Source: Desulfobulbaceae bacterium
Lineage (GTDB): Bacteria > Desulfobacterota > Desulfobulbia > Desulfobulbales > VMSU01
DNA length: 36,572 nt
Direction of reading: 5' to 3'
Assembly (NCBI GenBank): GCA_015231515.1
Contig: JADGBM010000017.1
Span: 1-36,572 of the forward strand
The notes below the pieces were generated by a model that ran no database searches, was not told the origin of the DNA, and worked only from the letters and a program-made list of their open reading frames with translations. The translations under genes and the position numbers were made by a program. Below, one piece after another: positions 15,687 to 25,515 of this stretch. Within the stretch, counting starts at the first letter, position 1. Each line of letters starts with the position of its first letter.

Positions 15687-16312
15687 GACAATATTTCCAC
15701 TCGTATTTTTCCTTCCAGGGCTTCGGCGAACAACCGGGCATCGTCTGCTGAGCCGACAATCGAATCATAATGCATTGGAATTGCTACCTGGGGCTTAATA
15801 TCCAAAGCGGCCTGCGCAGCTTCGGCAGCTGTCATCACATAGGTTCCGGAAACCGGGAGCAAGGCTATATCCGCGCGCATATCTTTCATTTCCGGAATAT
15901 AATCCGTATCCCCGGCATGATAAACCCTTACCCCTTCAACTGTAACGATAAAACCGAGCCAGCCATTCTTCTTTGGGTGAAACTTTTTATTGATATTGTA
16001 AGCGGGAACGACTTCAACCGAGAGGCCGGAAATTTCTATTTTGTCCCCAGGGGCAGCAACAGTAACAAGACCAGTCAGCTTTTCCGCCACCCGCGCATCC
16101 GTTACAATAACAGTCCGGCCCGTCACTATTTTCGCGAGATCTTCCGGGGAGAAATGGTCTCTATGTTCATGGGATATAAAGATGAGATCGGCAGGGGGGA
16201 AAATGTTACCCGCTAGCTGGAAAGGATCAAAGTAAATTGTTTTACCCTCAGCTGTGAGACAATACCCGTCATGCCCCAACCAGGTGAGCGACTGTAGAAT
16301 AGTTTCAACCAT
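15683..16312 (-). CDS. MBL-fold metal-dependent hydrolase (UPF0173-like)
   Basis: 209 residues from an ATG with GGAAG before it; an ATG four codons earlier is possible. FISHEHRDHFSPEDL carries HxHxDH, GVRVYHAGDTDYIPEM and VAIPMHYDSIVG give the later metal ligands. The fold is that of small cytoplasmic MBL hydrolases of unknown substrate. It is first in the run with siroheme synthase, ccsA and hemA, so a tetrapyrrole-linked job is possible but unproven. Confidence 0.85.
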   Translation of the reverse strand: MVETILQSLTWLGHDGYCLTAEGKTIYFDPFQLAGNIFPPADLIFISHEHRDHFSPEDLAKIVTGRTVIVTDARVAEKLTGLVTVAAPGDKIEISGLSVEVVPAYNINKKFHPKKNGWLGFIVTVEGVRVYHAGDTDYIPEMKDMRADIALLPVSGTYVMTAAEAAQAALDIKPQVAIPMHYDSIVGSADDARLFAEALEGKIRVEILS

Positions 16313-16501
16313 ATGCTCTTCCATTAATATTTTATCAAGGTAATCAAAACTTGCTTATCGTATCACGAAGTCTGTAAAGATAACAAAATTTAAAACAAAA
16401 ATAATTCAGCTCCCAGCCGAGCAGAAATTTATCAGATCCTGAGCAAGAACCTACAAAAAAATAGTTAAAGGCAAAACAAAAGCGCCCTGTACAAATCTAT
16501 T

Positions 16502-16530
16502 TTGCAAAAATTTTGCCTGCCGGCTACACT
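16502..16530 (+). promoter_or_regulatory. Sigma-70-type promoter for yjbQ
   Basis: TTGCAA (16502-16507) and TACACT (16525-16530) are 17 bases apart, and the start would be near 16537. The rest of the interval 16313-16592 shows no gene or clear operator. Confidence 0.5.
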
Positions 16531-16592
16531 CTGAGAGTAGCCCTAAAATATTGATTCAGTCATGCTCTGTCAGCAACCCAAAAGGAAAAGCT

Positions 16593-17027
16593 ATGCTCAC
16601 TGGAACTATAGCAGTAACAACTTCGGCAAAGATTGAACTCATTGACGTCACAACTCAAATCAACAAGGCAATTGCAAATTCGGGCTGCAAGGAAGGCATA
16701 TGCTACCTTTACAATCCACACACCACTTCTGCCATCACCATTAATGAGGGGGCCGACCCTGCCGTACAGGAGGACATGACTACAGCTCTCAAGAAACTTG
16801 TTCCTGCCAACATCAACTACAAGCACCTGGAAGGTAACTCGCCCGCCCATATCATGACAACTCTGGTTGGCAGCTCCGAGATTGTCTTTATCTCAAATGG
16901 GTCTGTCAATCTCGGAACCTGGCAACGTATTTTTTTCTGCGAGTTTGATGGCCCCAGAAGCAGAACCCTGAACTGGAGAATTATCGGGGCAAACCGGCCG
17001 CCTTACCAAAAAGACAGCTGCTACTGA
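16593..17027 (+). CDS. YjbQ/UPF0047 family protein
   Basis: 144 residues from the ATG preceded by AAAGGAAAA. Family signature stretches are NPHTTSAITINEGADPAVQE, YKHLEGNSPAHIMTTLVGSS and GTWQRIFFCEFDGPR. Members make a small trimer and some have weak thiamine-phosphate synthase activity; the true role is unclear. It converges on the PilZ gene, overlapping its end by 7 bases. Confidence 0.93.
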   Translation: MLTGTIAVTTSAKIELIDVTTQINKAIANSGCKEGICYLYNPHTTSAITINEGADPAVQEDMTTALKKLVPANINYKHLEGNSPAHIMTTLVGSSEIVFISNGSVNLGTWQRIFFCEFDGPRSRTLNWRIIGANRPPYQKDSCY

Positions 17028-17770
17028 AGCATTACACCCTTCCGAAGCTCTTCAAGTTCAAGCTGCCGAATACACTGCATCAGTTTCATCTCCTCATTCG
17101 GCCTGGGCTCAAAACTCACCCCCACACAGAATTTTTGCTGGTCTTTTTCCTCAAATGAGCGAACACAAACACCTTGAGAGATATGAAGCGCCTCCACCCC
17201 CTTTTGATCTGCACCTTCATCTCCAGGCAGAGGATGTAATTCAATCTCGATACCAGTGATGACCTCCTGATCCTTTATTTTTTCTGGCCCCTCTCCTTTG
17301 GCAAAACACATCATCAGTCCACCAGCACTGATATTAACCAAAACAACATCAGTAACCGGCCCAGAACTTCGCACAAAGGACACTCTGCTCGACGATGGCA
17401 CCTCAATTCGGAAATGAGCTCGTCTCTGCAACCGAAAAAGTTCTGTCGGAAATTTTGTTTTTACGGTATCTTTTCCAACTTTAACAATAGAGACCGTGAA
17501 ATGGTTCCAGACCTTCGCCTCATCTTTAAAGGCAACACGAACGTTTTTCAATTCTGGCCAATCCATCGGCTTATCAATTGTGAGAGTTTCAGCGTCAAAA
17601 GACACAAAAACGGTCATTCCGGACTGGTACCCTTTGGCCAGCAACACAAGCACTCGGCGCTTTTGCATGACAACTGACAACGTCCGCTTGATAATTTCAG
17701 GAGAGTTGGTTCTTTCGTAACCGTTTTCCTCAGTTGTCCAAACGCCGGGTGTTTTCGAGTTTTTTGCCAT
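17021..17770 (-). CDS. PilZ domain c-di-GMP receptor, YcgR-like
   Basis: 249 residues. The N-terminal half looks like the YcgR flagellar-brake domain. The PilZ domain starts near 127 with RLQRRAHFRIEVP, which carries the RxxxR c-di-GMP motif, and continues with VLVNISAGGLMM (the D/NxSxxG motif with Asn in place of Asp). It would bind c-di-GMP in the cytoplasm and change motility or envelope functions. The gene stands alone, divergent from a small gene upstream of ubiD. Confidence 0.88.
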   Translation of the reverse strand: MAKNSKTPGVWTTEENGYERTNSPEIIKRTLSVVMQKRRVLVLLAKGYQSGMTVFVSFDAETLTIDKPMDWPELKNVRVAFKDEAKVWNHFTVSIVKVGKDTVKTKFPTELFRLQRRAHFRIEVPSSSRVSFVRSSGPVTDVVLVNISAGGLMMCFAKGEGPEKIKDQEVITGIEIELHPLPGDEGADQKGVEALHISQGVCVRSFEEKDQQKFCVGVSFEPRPNEEMKLMQCIRQLELEELRKGVMLQ

Positions 17771-17870
17771 ACAGGTATATATTCCTTATCCAACAAGGTA
17801 AACAAAAGACCATTAACCGCAGGGCATACACTCCGGCTCCGAAACTATTTCTAAGGTAATAAACTTTCAA

Positions 17871-18158
17871 ATGACAGATACCAATCAGACAAATTCGGTC
17901 AGCAGCATCTGTTTTGGCCTGAACAGAGAGATCGACGAGGCCTCCCTTCGAGCCCTTTGCCAAAGATTCTGCCGGCAGAGCTTACTGACAACACTCATCC
18001 CCCGTCTTTCAGACCAGGAGTTAAACGATCTTGCTGATAGCATTTTTTCTGCAATGAGAAAGCATCTTTCCAAGGAAGAATACCATGCCCTGTTTCTTAA
18101 TGATTATAGAGAAAAAATCGATATAATACAAGGAGATAACCACGTTGAGCATAATTAA
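17871..18158 (+). CDS. Small conserved-looking protein coupled to the UbiD gene
   Basis: 95 residues, helical and acidic, with GLNREIDEASLRALCQRF and LSKEEYHALFLNDY segments. It resembles small cytoplasmic proteins of unknown function in other deltaproteobacteria. It overlaps the UbiD start by 14 bases, so its ribosomes end within the next initiation region. I see no catalytic motif. It may serve as a partner of the decarboxylase. Confidence 0.6.
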   Translation: MTDTNQTNSVSSICFGLNREIDEASLRALCQRFCRQSLLTTLIPRLSDQELNDLADSIFSAMRKHLSKEEYHALFLNDYREKIDIIQGDNHVEHN

Positions 18159-19917
18159 TGACCTATCAACATTCATCGATCTCTTAAAAAAAGAGTCTGA
18201 GCTGCATGTTATCGATATCGAAGTTGACCCATATCTGGAAATTGCCGAGATTCATAGACGGGTTATTGAAAGAAATGGGCCAGCCCTTCTATTTACCAAC
18301 GTAAAAGGCAGCACATTTCCTGTAGTAACCAATCTTTTTGGCTCTAACCAAAGACTTGAACTGGCCTTTGGTAAGCGTCCTCAAAATTTTGTAAAAGGCC
18401 TGGTGGAAACCGCCGAGAAACTCGGCCCGCCGACTCTGAGCCAACTCTGGTCAAAAAGGAATCTTTTCTGTCAAGCACTGAAAATCGGCACAAAGTCTAC
18501 CAACCATGCCCCGGTTTTAGAGCACCATTTCTCCAGACCACAACTGACCAAACTGCCAATGCTCACCTCTTGGGATACCGATGGCGGTGCCTTTGTGACC
18601 TTGCCACTGGTCTACACTGAACATCCAGAAGGTCACGGCCACAACCTTGGCATGTACCGGATTCAAAGATATGACGACTCAACAACTGGCATTCATTGGC
18701 AAATTCATAAGGGCGGCGGCTACCATTATTTTGAAGCGGAGAAAAAAAACATCTCTCTGCCTCTCACCCTTTTCATTGGCGGCCCTCCGGCCTTAATGAT
18801 GGCGGCTATCGCCCCGCTCCCGGAAAACATTCCGGAGCTTCTCCTGGCTTCATTGTTACTCGGGGAAAAACTTCCCCTCACCAAGAGTCCGACAGGGCAC
18901 CACCCGCTTGTGGCCACTGCAGAATTTGCAGCCCAGGGTTTTGTAGCCCCTCATACACGAAGGCCCGAAGGACCTTTTGGTGATCACTACGGCTACAACT
19001 CACTCACCCACGACTACCCTGTTTTTGAGGTAAAAGATCTTTACTGCCGCAAAAATGCTATCTACCCGGCAACTGTTGTTGGTCGGCCCCGCCAGGAAGA
19101 TTATTACATCGGTGATTTCCTGCAGGATCTATTGTCACCACTGTTTCCGCTGGTCATGAGTGGCGTTAAACAACTGAAAACTTTCGGCGACACTGGTTTT
19201 CACAGCCTGGCTGCGGCTCGGGTTACAAATCGTTACCCAAGAGAAGCTTTTGCCTCGGGCTTGCGTATTCTTGGGGAAGGACAGCTGTCCCTCACAAAAT
19301 TTCTTATCGTCACGGATGGTGAAATTGATGTTGAAGATTTTCCCAAATTATGGGTCCACGTCTTAGAAAGAATCAACTGGCGAACCGATCTTTTTGTCTT
19401 TGCAAATGTCTCCCAAGACACCCTTGACTATACCGGCCCTTCAGTAAACAAGGGCTCAAAAGCTTTAATGATGGGCCTGGGCAAAGAGGCAAAACGAACC
19501 CTACCCAAAAGCTTTCAGGCTGAACTTCCGAACTATCTGACCAGTCCCCATGTCTATCTGCCCGGCACCCTCGTGGTGCAAGGAAAGACGTATGCCGAGG
19601 AGAAAGAGTTGCCGCAAAGGATCGCCGCAGAACCTGCCTTAGCCGACTGGCCCGTTATCATCCTTGTTGATGACACCAAAAAGGCAACACACAGTCTTAA
19701 GGATTTTATGTGGAGTCTGTTTACCCGATTTGAGCCGGCCGGAGATATTTATGGCGCTCAATCAACTATCCAACGATTTCATGTAGGTCTTGAACCACCA
19801 ATTGTTTTTGATTGCAGGATGAAACCATGGTACCCACATATCCTTGAGGTGGATCCAGCCACCAAAAAACTGGTGGACAGCAAAATCGACAAGCTTCTAC
19901 CTCCATCCCTACGCTAA
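18145..19917 (+). CDS. UbiD-family decarboxylase
   Basis: 590 residues with a TTG start, preceded by AGGAG nine bases away. Family stretches include GMYRIQRYDDSTTGIHWQIH, GGPPALMMAAIAPLPENIPE and the catalytic-region HTRRPEGPFGDHYGYNS. UbiD enzymes use prenylated FMN made by UbiX and decarboxylate aromatic acids reversibly. No ubiX or menaquinone gene is adjacent, so I cannot choose between a futalosine-type menaquinone decarboxylase and another substrate. In an anaerobe a menaquinone role is plausible. Confidence 0.92.
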   Translation: MSIINDLSTFIDLLKKESELHVIDIEVDPYLEIAEIHRRVIERNGPALLFTNVKGSTFPVVTNLFGSNQRLELAFGKRPQNFVKGLVETAEKLGPPTLSQLWSKRNLFCQALKIGTKSTNHAPVLEHHFSRPQLTKLPMLTSWDTDGGAFVTLPLVYTEHPEGHGHNLGMYRIQRYDDSTTGIHWQIHKGGGYHYFEAEKKNISLPLTLFIGGPPALMMAAIAPLPENIPELLLASLLLGEKLPLTKSPTGHHPLVATAEFAAQGFVAPHTRRPEGPFGDHYGYNSLTHDYPVFEVKDLYCRKNAIYPATVVGRPRQEDYYIGDFLQDLLSPLFPLVMSGVKQLKTFGDTGFHSLAAARVTNRYPREAFASGLRILGEGQLSLTKFLIVTDGEIDVEDFPKLWVHVLERINWRTDLFVFANVSQDTLDYTGPSVNKGSKALMMGLGKEAKRTLPKSFQAELPNYLTSPHVYLPGTLVVQGKTYAEEKELPQRIAAEPALADWPVIILVDDTKKATHSLKDFMWSLFTRFEPAGDIYGAQSTIQRFHVGLEPPIVFDCRMKPWYPHILEVDPATKKLVDSKIDKLLPPSLR

Positions 19918-20089
19918 TTTGGTCAAAGAAAACATGTATGCACACATGAGTTCCAGGCCTGGCACAGTATATTTTTTATATTTTTTTCTCGTTGGGCCAA
20001 GAATTTGCACAATCAACACAACGAAGGCATATTTTTCCGCACAAATTGTGTTAAATTGGTAGGATGAACGAAAATAAATGGAGTACGTT

Positions 20090-20521
20090 ATGAAGATAGA
20101 TGGCATTAAGAATCAACGAATTGCAGATAAAAGCTCTGTTAAAAAAAGTAAGGCTGCTGGTGAAATCAATTTTTTTTCATTGCTGGAGGGCCAGCTTCAC
20201 CCACCTGAACCAACAGCTACCGTTCAGTCGACAAGTTTTACCGATGAACCAGCTGTGCCGGCCCAACTCCGCCTTGATGGGGTTTTCATCAGTGAAAACA
20301 CAATCGACCTTCTTGAATCCTTCGAAAACAGTCTTGAAAATCTTACTCTTACTGAGACCGACCTTACACCTATCATCGATGCCTTGGAACACGGCACCAC
20401 CTCGTTACTCGATATTAAAGAACAACTCCCCAAGGATGACCCTTTGGCCCTTCTCATTGACCAGGTAGCAACAATCAGTATTATTGAAACTGAAAAATTC
20501 CGACGCGGTGACTACAGCTAA
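20090..20521 (+). CDS. Hypothetical protein, possibly FliX-like
   Basis: 143 residues from an ATG with GGAG before it; the frame also has an ATG four codons earlier. The N-terminus is basic and Ser-rich, the C-terminal half helical (LTPIIDALEHGTTSLLDIKE, LALLIDQVATISIIETEKF) and ends RRGDYS. The C-terminal pattern recalls flagellar regulator FliX, but the likeness is weak and no flagellar genes are near. Its stop overlaps the start of the pseudouridine synthase gene (TAATG). A promoter may lie at 20005-20033 (TTGCAC, 17 bases, CATATT). Confidence 0.5.
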   Translation: MKIDGIKNQRIADKSSVKKSKAAGEINFFSLLEGQLHPPEPTATVQSTSFTDEPAVPAQLRLDGVFISENTIDLLESFENSLENLTLTETDLTPIIDALEHGTTSLLDIKEQLPKDDPLALLIDQVATISIIETEKFRRGDYS

Positions 20522-21231
20522 TGGAAGAGCGTTTACAAAAAATATTGGCTACAGCTGGCCTTTGCTCCCGACGCAAGGCCGAAGAATACATCCTTAAAGG
20601 CCGGGTTGCAGTTGATGGAAAAATAGTCACAGAAATGGGTCTCAAAATCGATCCTGTAAAACACACCATCACCGTTGACAATCAGCCATTAAAAAAATCT
20701 AAAAAGAAAATCTACCTACTACTGAATAAACCCGCTGGATATGTTACGACACTCAGCGACCCCCAAGGACGGCCAATTGTCACATCACTTATTAAAAATA
20801 TATCTGAAAGAGTTTTTCCGGTAGGGCGGCTGGATTTTGAAACAGAAGGGGCCTTGCTGCTCACCAACGATGGCGACCTAGCCCAGAAAATACTCCATCC
20901 GAAATTTGAAATTCGTAAAACCTATCTTGTTCTTGTGGCCGGAAGAGTTACCCGGGAAAAGATCGATTCCCTGGAAAAAGGAGTTATGCTGAACGGCAAA
21001 AAAACCTGGCCGGCCAAGATAGAAGTTATTGAAACTACAGCTAAATCATCAAAATTAAAAATAATTATTCACGAAGGCAGAAAACGCCAAGTCCGCCGAA
21101 TGTGCGCCGCAATTGGACATACCGTAACCTACCTGAAACGCATTGCCTACGGGCAATTGAACCTTGGCAACCTGCCCCTGGGCAAAACCCGTTTACTCAC
21201 CAAAGCTGACCTGCAAAAACTTTTTTCGTAA
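20521..21231 (+). CDS. rluB: Pseudouridine synthase, RluB/RsuA family
   Basis: 236 residues. An S4 RNA-binding domain (RLQKILATAGLCSRRKAEEY) is followed by the catalytic domain with PVGRLDFETEGALLLTNDG, where the Asp of GRLD is the nucleophile. GRKRQVRRMCAAIGH is the family end motif. It converts uridine to pseudouridine in rRNA; the 23S-type RluB is the best match, although RluE or RsuA specificity is possible. It is coupled to the gene before it by a one-base overlap. Confidence 0.9.
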   Translation: MEERLQKILATAGLCSRRKAEEYILKGRVAVDGKIVTEMGLKIDPVKHTITVDNQPLKKSKKKIYLLLNKPAGYVTTLSDPQGRPIVTSLIKNISERVFPVGRLDFETEGALLLTNDGDLAQKILHPKFEIRKTYLVLVAGRVTREKIDSLEKGVMLNGKKTWPAKIEVIETTAKSSKLKIIIHEGRKRQVRRMCAAIGHTVTYLKRIAYGQLNLGNLPLGKTRLLTKADLQKLFS

Positions 21232-21249
21232 AATTCTTTGTAAATTTTC

Positions 21250-21276
21250 TTTACAAAAAATAAAATGCTTTATAAC
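21250..21276 (+). promoter_or_regulatory. Promoter for the 6S-like RNA / HU gene
   Basis: TTTACA (21250-21255) and TATAAC (21271-21276) are 15 bases apart, or 16 if the -35 is read as CTTTAC. The start would be near 21282, where the paired region of the candidate RNA begins. Spacing is shorter than ideal. Confidence 0.45.
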
Positions 21277-21280
21277 ATCA

Positions 21281-21478
21281 AATAGTTAGTGGCTTACTCC
21301 TGGAAATATATCGTCAGAAAAACAGGAGTGGGATCTGTTTTGTTGGGGCAACAGTTACTAGTTGCTTGCACTGATCTGGTAATCAAGTTGCAATTGTATA
21401 CCGTTGGCAACAGAACAAACCTCACGCACCCCTTTTGGGTTTTCGAGAGCCTTAGACCGCATTGCTTAGCTAGTACAT
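21281..21478 (+). ncRNA. ssrS: Candidate 6S-like regulatory RNA
   Basis: About 195 non-coding bases fold by eye into a 6S-like rod. The closing stem pairs TAGTTA (about 21283) with TAGCTA near 21468, followed by GTGG/CCGC. A large asymmetric bubble has a small hairpin (ACCC-CTTTT-GGGT) on its 3' side. A long terminal arm pairs GTGGG/CTCAC, GTTTTGTT/AACAGAAC, CAAC/GTTG, AGTTGC/GCAATT and TGAT/ATCA. This is the layout by which 6S mimics an open promoter and binds RNA polymerase. No clear terminator follows, and it may be read through into the HU/IHF gene. The fold is hand-made and unverified. Confidence 0.45.
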
Positions 21479-21500
21479 GATTACTTTTACGGAGGCTGTG

Positions 21501-21776
21501 ATGAATAAGTCAGAGTTGATTGATGCCATCTCTCAGGAACTCAATCTGCCACTGCGTGAAGCAGGGTCAATTACCGATACCATCCTGAATACCATGGTTG
21601 ATGCTATGGCTAAAGGTGACGCTATTGAGATCCGCGGGTTTGGCAGTTTTGTAGTGAAAAATTACGAAACGTATTATGGTAGAAATCCGAAAACCGGCCA
21701 GAAGATTGAAGTCCCGCCCAAAAAGCTGCCTTTTTTCAAAGTGGGCAAAGAACTTAAAGAGCGAGTTAACACATAG
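21501..21776 (+). CDS. HU/IHF family DNA-binding protein
   Basis: 91 residues from the ATG with CGGAGG before it. The family core is EIRGFGSFVVKNYETYYGRN followed by PKTGQKIEVPPKKLPFFKVG; the arm RNPKTG is the DNA-bending beta ribbon. It shapes the nucleoid as a dimer, either homodimeric HU or one IHF chain (the sequence has IHF-beta-like features). It follows the 6S-like RNA by about 20 bases. Confidence 0.93.
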   Translation: MNKSELIDAISQELNLPLREAGSITDTILNTMVDAMAKGDAIEIRGFGSFVVKNYETYYGRNPKTGQKIEVPPKKLPFFKVGKELKERVNT

Positions 21777-21789
21777 CCTGAATCACCCT

Positions 21790-23124
21790 TCAGACAACTT
21801 CACCGACGAGATCATATGTGTGAGCCTCAGTAAATTTGATTTTCACAATATCACCTGCGGTACAGCTCCCATCATTAATATAGACACAACCATCGATATC
21901 AGGGGCCTGTAAACGCGTACGTCCTTCCATCAACAAATCGGTTTCCGAACTTAGTCCTTCTACAAGTACACTCTCAACTGTGCCAACAAACCCAGCATTA
22001 ATCTCCTGCGATATTTCAGCCTGAACTGCCATAAGACGAGCCATCCGTTCCTCTTTTTCGAAGTCAGAACAGTGATTAGGCAACTTTGCAGCGTCACAAC
22101 CGTCTTCATTAGAATACGGAAAAATCCCGACATGATTGAGCCTGTATAACCGCATAAACTTCTCAAGCATATCAACATCAGCAGGGGTTTCCCCCGGGAA
22201 ACCGACAATGAACGTCGTTCGAATCGCAGCTTTCGGCAAAATTGTCGCTATGCGGGCAAATAACTCTTCAATTTTATTATAGCCATACGGGCGGTTCATT
22301 AAACGCAGGATTGAATCACTGACATGCTGAAGCGGGATGTCAAAATATGGCAACAGGCGTGGGTTTGCAGCAACTAATTCCAGATGAGAATCCTTTATTC
22401 GATGGGGATACAAATATAAAGTGCGAATCCATGGGATCCCAGTTTCTCTAAGCAGCGCCTGCAACAGAGCCGGGAGATCAACCTTAGGCCCCCGCAAATC
22501 GATACCATATGCTGTAAGATCTTGACCTACGAGGGTAAGTTCCTTGACCCCCTGAGACTCCAGACGCTGTGCCTCAAGAATAATATCGTCAAGCTCTCGA
22601 CTGCGAAGTTTGCCTCGGATTGAGGGAATCATACAGTAGCTGCATCGATTCGAGCACCCTTCAGTTATCTTCAAATACGCTCTATGAGCTGGCGTAGAAA
22701 GGGTTCGTTCATTGGTACTGTTCATCAAAAATACAGGCTGCCCCAGCAACACCTCGGCAGAAACCCTTTGGCCTAACAGAACCTCCACCCGTGCAGCTAT
22801 ATCGATAAAGCCGTCGGTACCAATAAACAGATCAACTTCAGGCAGTTCGGCTTTCAAGCTATCACCATAACGCTGAACCAAACAGCCCGTTACGACTATC
22901 AGTTTTTCCGGATCATTTTTTTTAAACTCGATCAGTTGCAATATTTCATCTATCGCCTCTTCAACGGCAGACTGAATGAACCCACAGGTGTTAACCAGAA
23001 TAATAGTGGCCTCGGCCGGATCTTGACAAACGTTGAAGCCAGATTTCTGCAACGAACCAAGCATCAGTTCCGAATCCACAAGATTTTTTGGGCAACCCAG
23101 GCTGACCAGATAGAGCTTTTTCAT
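21790..23124 (-). CDS. rimO: Ribosomal protein S12 methylthiotransferase
   Basis: 444 residues. The N-terminal MTTase domain uses Cys in SLGCPKNLVDSE, VNTCGFI and VTGCLVQRY. The radical SAM domain has CSNRCSYCMIPSIRG, and a TRAM domain closes it. It holds two 4Fe-4S clusters and adds methylthio to an Asp of S12. The start overlaps the stop of the nucleoside phosphorylase (TAATG). Confidence 0.96.
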   Translation of the reverse strand: MKKLYLVSLGCPKNLVDSELMLGSLQKSGFNVCQDPAEATIILVNTCGFIQSAVEEAIDEILQLIEFKKNDPEKLIVVTGCLVQRYGDSLKAELPEVDLFIGTDGFIDIAARVEVLLGQRVSAEVLLGQPVFLMNSTNERTLSTPAHRAYLKITEGCSNRCSYCMIPSIRGKLRSRELDDIILEAQRLESQGVKELTLVGQDLTAYGIDLRGPKVDLPALLQALLRETGIPWIRTLYLYPHRIKDSHLELVAANPRLLPYFDIPLQHVSDSILRLMNRPYGYNKIEELFARIATILPKAAIRTTFIVGFPGETPADVDMLEKFMRLYRLNHVGIFPYSNEDGCDAAKLPNHCSDFEKEERMARLMAVQAEISQEINAGFVGTVESVLVEGLSSETDLLMEGRTRLQAPDIDGCVYINDGSCTAGDIVKIKFTEAHTYDLVGEVV

Positions 23125-23855
23125 TATAATTCACCACCAAGACAACATTCGAATATCAATTCACAGACCTGAGCGCATTTGCCCTTAAAGCCTTTGTCTG
23201 AAAAGCCCGATTGCCAACGATCACCGGTTAGCAGATCTGAGACAATCATTACCGCAGCAAGTTCAACCCTACGAAAGGCTGCGACCGATATCAGCGCCGA
23301 AAACTCCATGTCGACAGCCATACCTCCAAGACCACCATAACGCGCAATCTTCTCACGTGTTTCACGATATGGCGCATCGGTGGTCCATATCTTCCCCGAA
23401 GTCGGTTCAATATTTATCTTCTTAAGACAGCTTACCAGGCTTTCAGAGAGCTGTTGGGAAGAACACGGTTCATCGGCAAGGGGATAATGTTGAGAAGTCC
23501 CCTCCTCACTGAAAGCACTGACAGGCAAAAACAGATCGCCAACTGCAAGCCTCTTGCTGATCGCACCACAAGTACCAAACACTATAATCTTCCTGGCTCC
23601 CAAAACAATAAGTTTTTCAAGCGCCAGAACTGCCATCGGCGCACCAACAGCTGGCCCACAGATGTAAAAATCATCTCTGCCACCTGACACCCGCAACAAT
23701 TTAGAGTTGTACAAAAATAACTGTTTGGCCGAATATCTTTTGCTTAGCGTGACAAACCTGAGCACGTCAGCCGGATTTGGACATAAAACCACGGTCCCGG
23801 AAATTTCAGCCTCACCCTTTTCACGTCGCGGTGAAATGAGACATTCAGTATCCAT
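23124..23855 (-). CDS. Nucleoside phosphorylase (PNP/UDP family)
   Basis: 243 residues. Phosphorylase-type motifs are VFGTCGAISKRLAVGDLFLP (phosphate and base site) and GGMAVDMEFSALISVAAF, where the Met-Glu binds ribose. It cleaves nucleosides with phosphate, or adenosyl thio-compounds if it is MTAN-like. The exact substrate is not fixed. It precedes rimO with a one-base overlap. Confidence 0.85.
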   Translation of the reverse strand: MDTECLISPRREKGEAEISGTVVLCPNPADVLRFVTLSKRYSAKQLFLYNSKLLRVSGGRDDFYICGPAVGAPMAVLALEKLIVLGARKIIVFGTCGAISKRLAVGDLFLPVSAFSEEGTSQHYPLADEPCSSQQLSESLVSCLKKINIEPTSGKIWTTDAPYRETREKIARYGGLGGMAVDMEFSALISVAAFRRVELAAVMIVSDLLTGDRWQSGFSDKGFKGKCAQVCELIFECCLGGEL

Positions 23856-23925
23856 TTATAGAGTCATGCCTCGGTTAAATTTTCAGCTCACAAACTGTAA
23901 TTGCCTGCAAACAGACGACATACAA

Positions 23926-23961
23926 CGCAAAAAGGCTGCCAAGGATACCCTCGACAGCCTT
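23926..23961 (-). terminator. Terminator of the F0 operon
   Basis: AAGGCTG (23932-23938) pairs with CAGCCTT (23955-23961), with further pairs possible inside the 16-base loop. On the minus strand it is followed by TTTTT. It lies 26 bases past the atpE stop. Confidence 0.75.
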
Positions 23962-23986
23962 AAAACAGAACTATTACAGCAACTGA

Positions 23987-25101
<1,115 letters not shown>

Positions 25102-25107
25102 GGCGAT

Positions 25108-25515
25108 CTACACTGCCTCCTTCATAGAAAATGCATTTTTTTTCACAACATCGATTGCCGTAATCAAAATTCCCACGACAACTGTTGACAGACCCACAAG
25201 CAAGCCGATGACGTGCACCTGATAATTACGAACCAGCAGATACAGCACAACAGCAAGTACAAATAAACGTAAGTAATACTTAAGGAAGAAACGCACCTTC
25301 GCTAACTGCACCGGCCCCTGAAAAATTCTGGTTAAATCTCTTTTAAGCACCAGAAAACTCAGATTTGCAATCAGGCTTCCTATCAAAACCCCTTCTGCCA
25401 CCTTGGCAGAAAAAAACAACAAGGAGGATACTGAGAAAACAGCCAGCAACACCCAATTAAATAGCTGTACTCTTTTTATGGGAAAATCCATTTGTTGCAT
25501 CGGTTGCTGCTTCAC
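25108..25515 (-). CDS. atpI: ATP synthase subunit I (AtpI-like)
   Basis: 135 residues starting at a GTG whose G is the last base of the AtpZ stop (TAGTG). AAGGA is just upstream. A longer in-frame extension would overlap atpZ heavily and is rejected. Four membrane spans are visible (LFNWVLLAVFSVSSLLFF, VLIGSLIANLSFLVL, LRLFVLAVVLYLLV, VIGLLVGLSTVVVGILI). AtpI helps assemble the c ring and perhaps supplies Mg2+. It precedes atpB by six bases. Confidence 0.8.
   Translation of the reverse strand: MKQQPMQQMDFPIKRVQLFNWVLLAVFSVSSLLFFSAKVAEGVLIGSLIANLSFLVLKRDLTRIFQGPVQLAKVRFFLKYYLRLFVLAVVLYLLVRNYQVHVIGLLVGLSTVVVGILITAIDVVKKNAFSMKEAV

Noticed and set aside
19955-19975. CTGGCACAGTATATTT as a sigma-54 promoter
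   Set aside because: The -24 part fits, but the -12 GC is absent.
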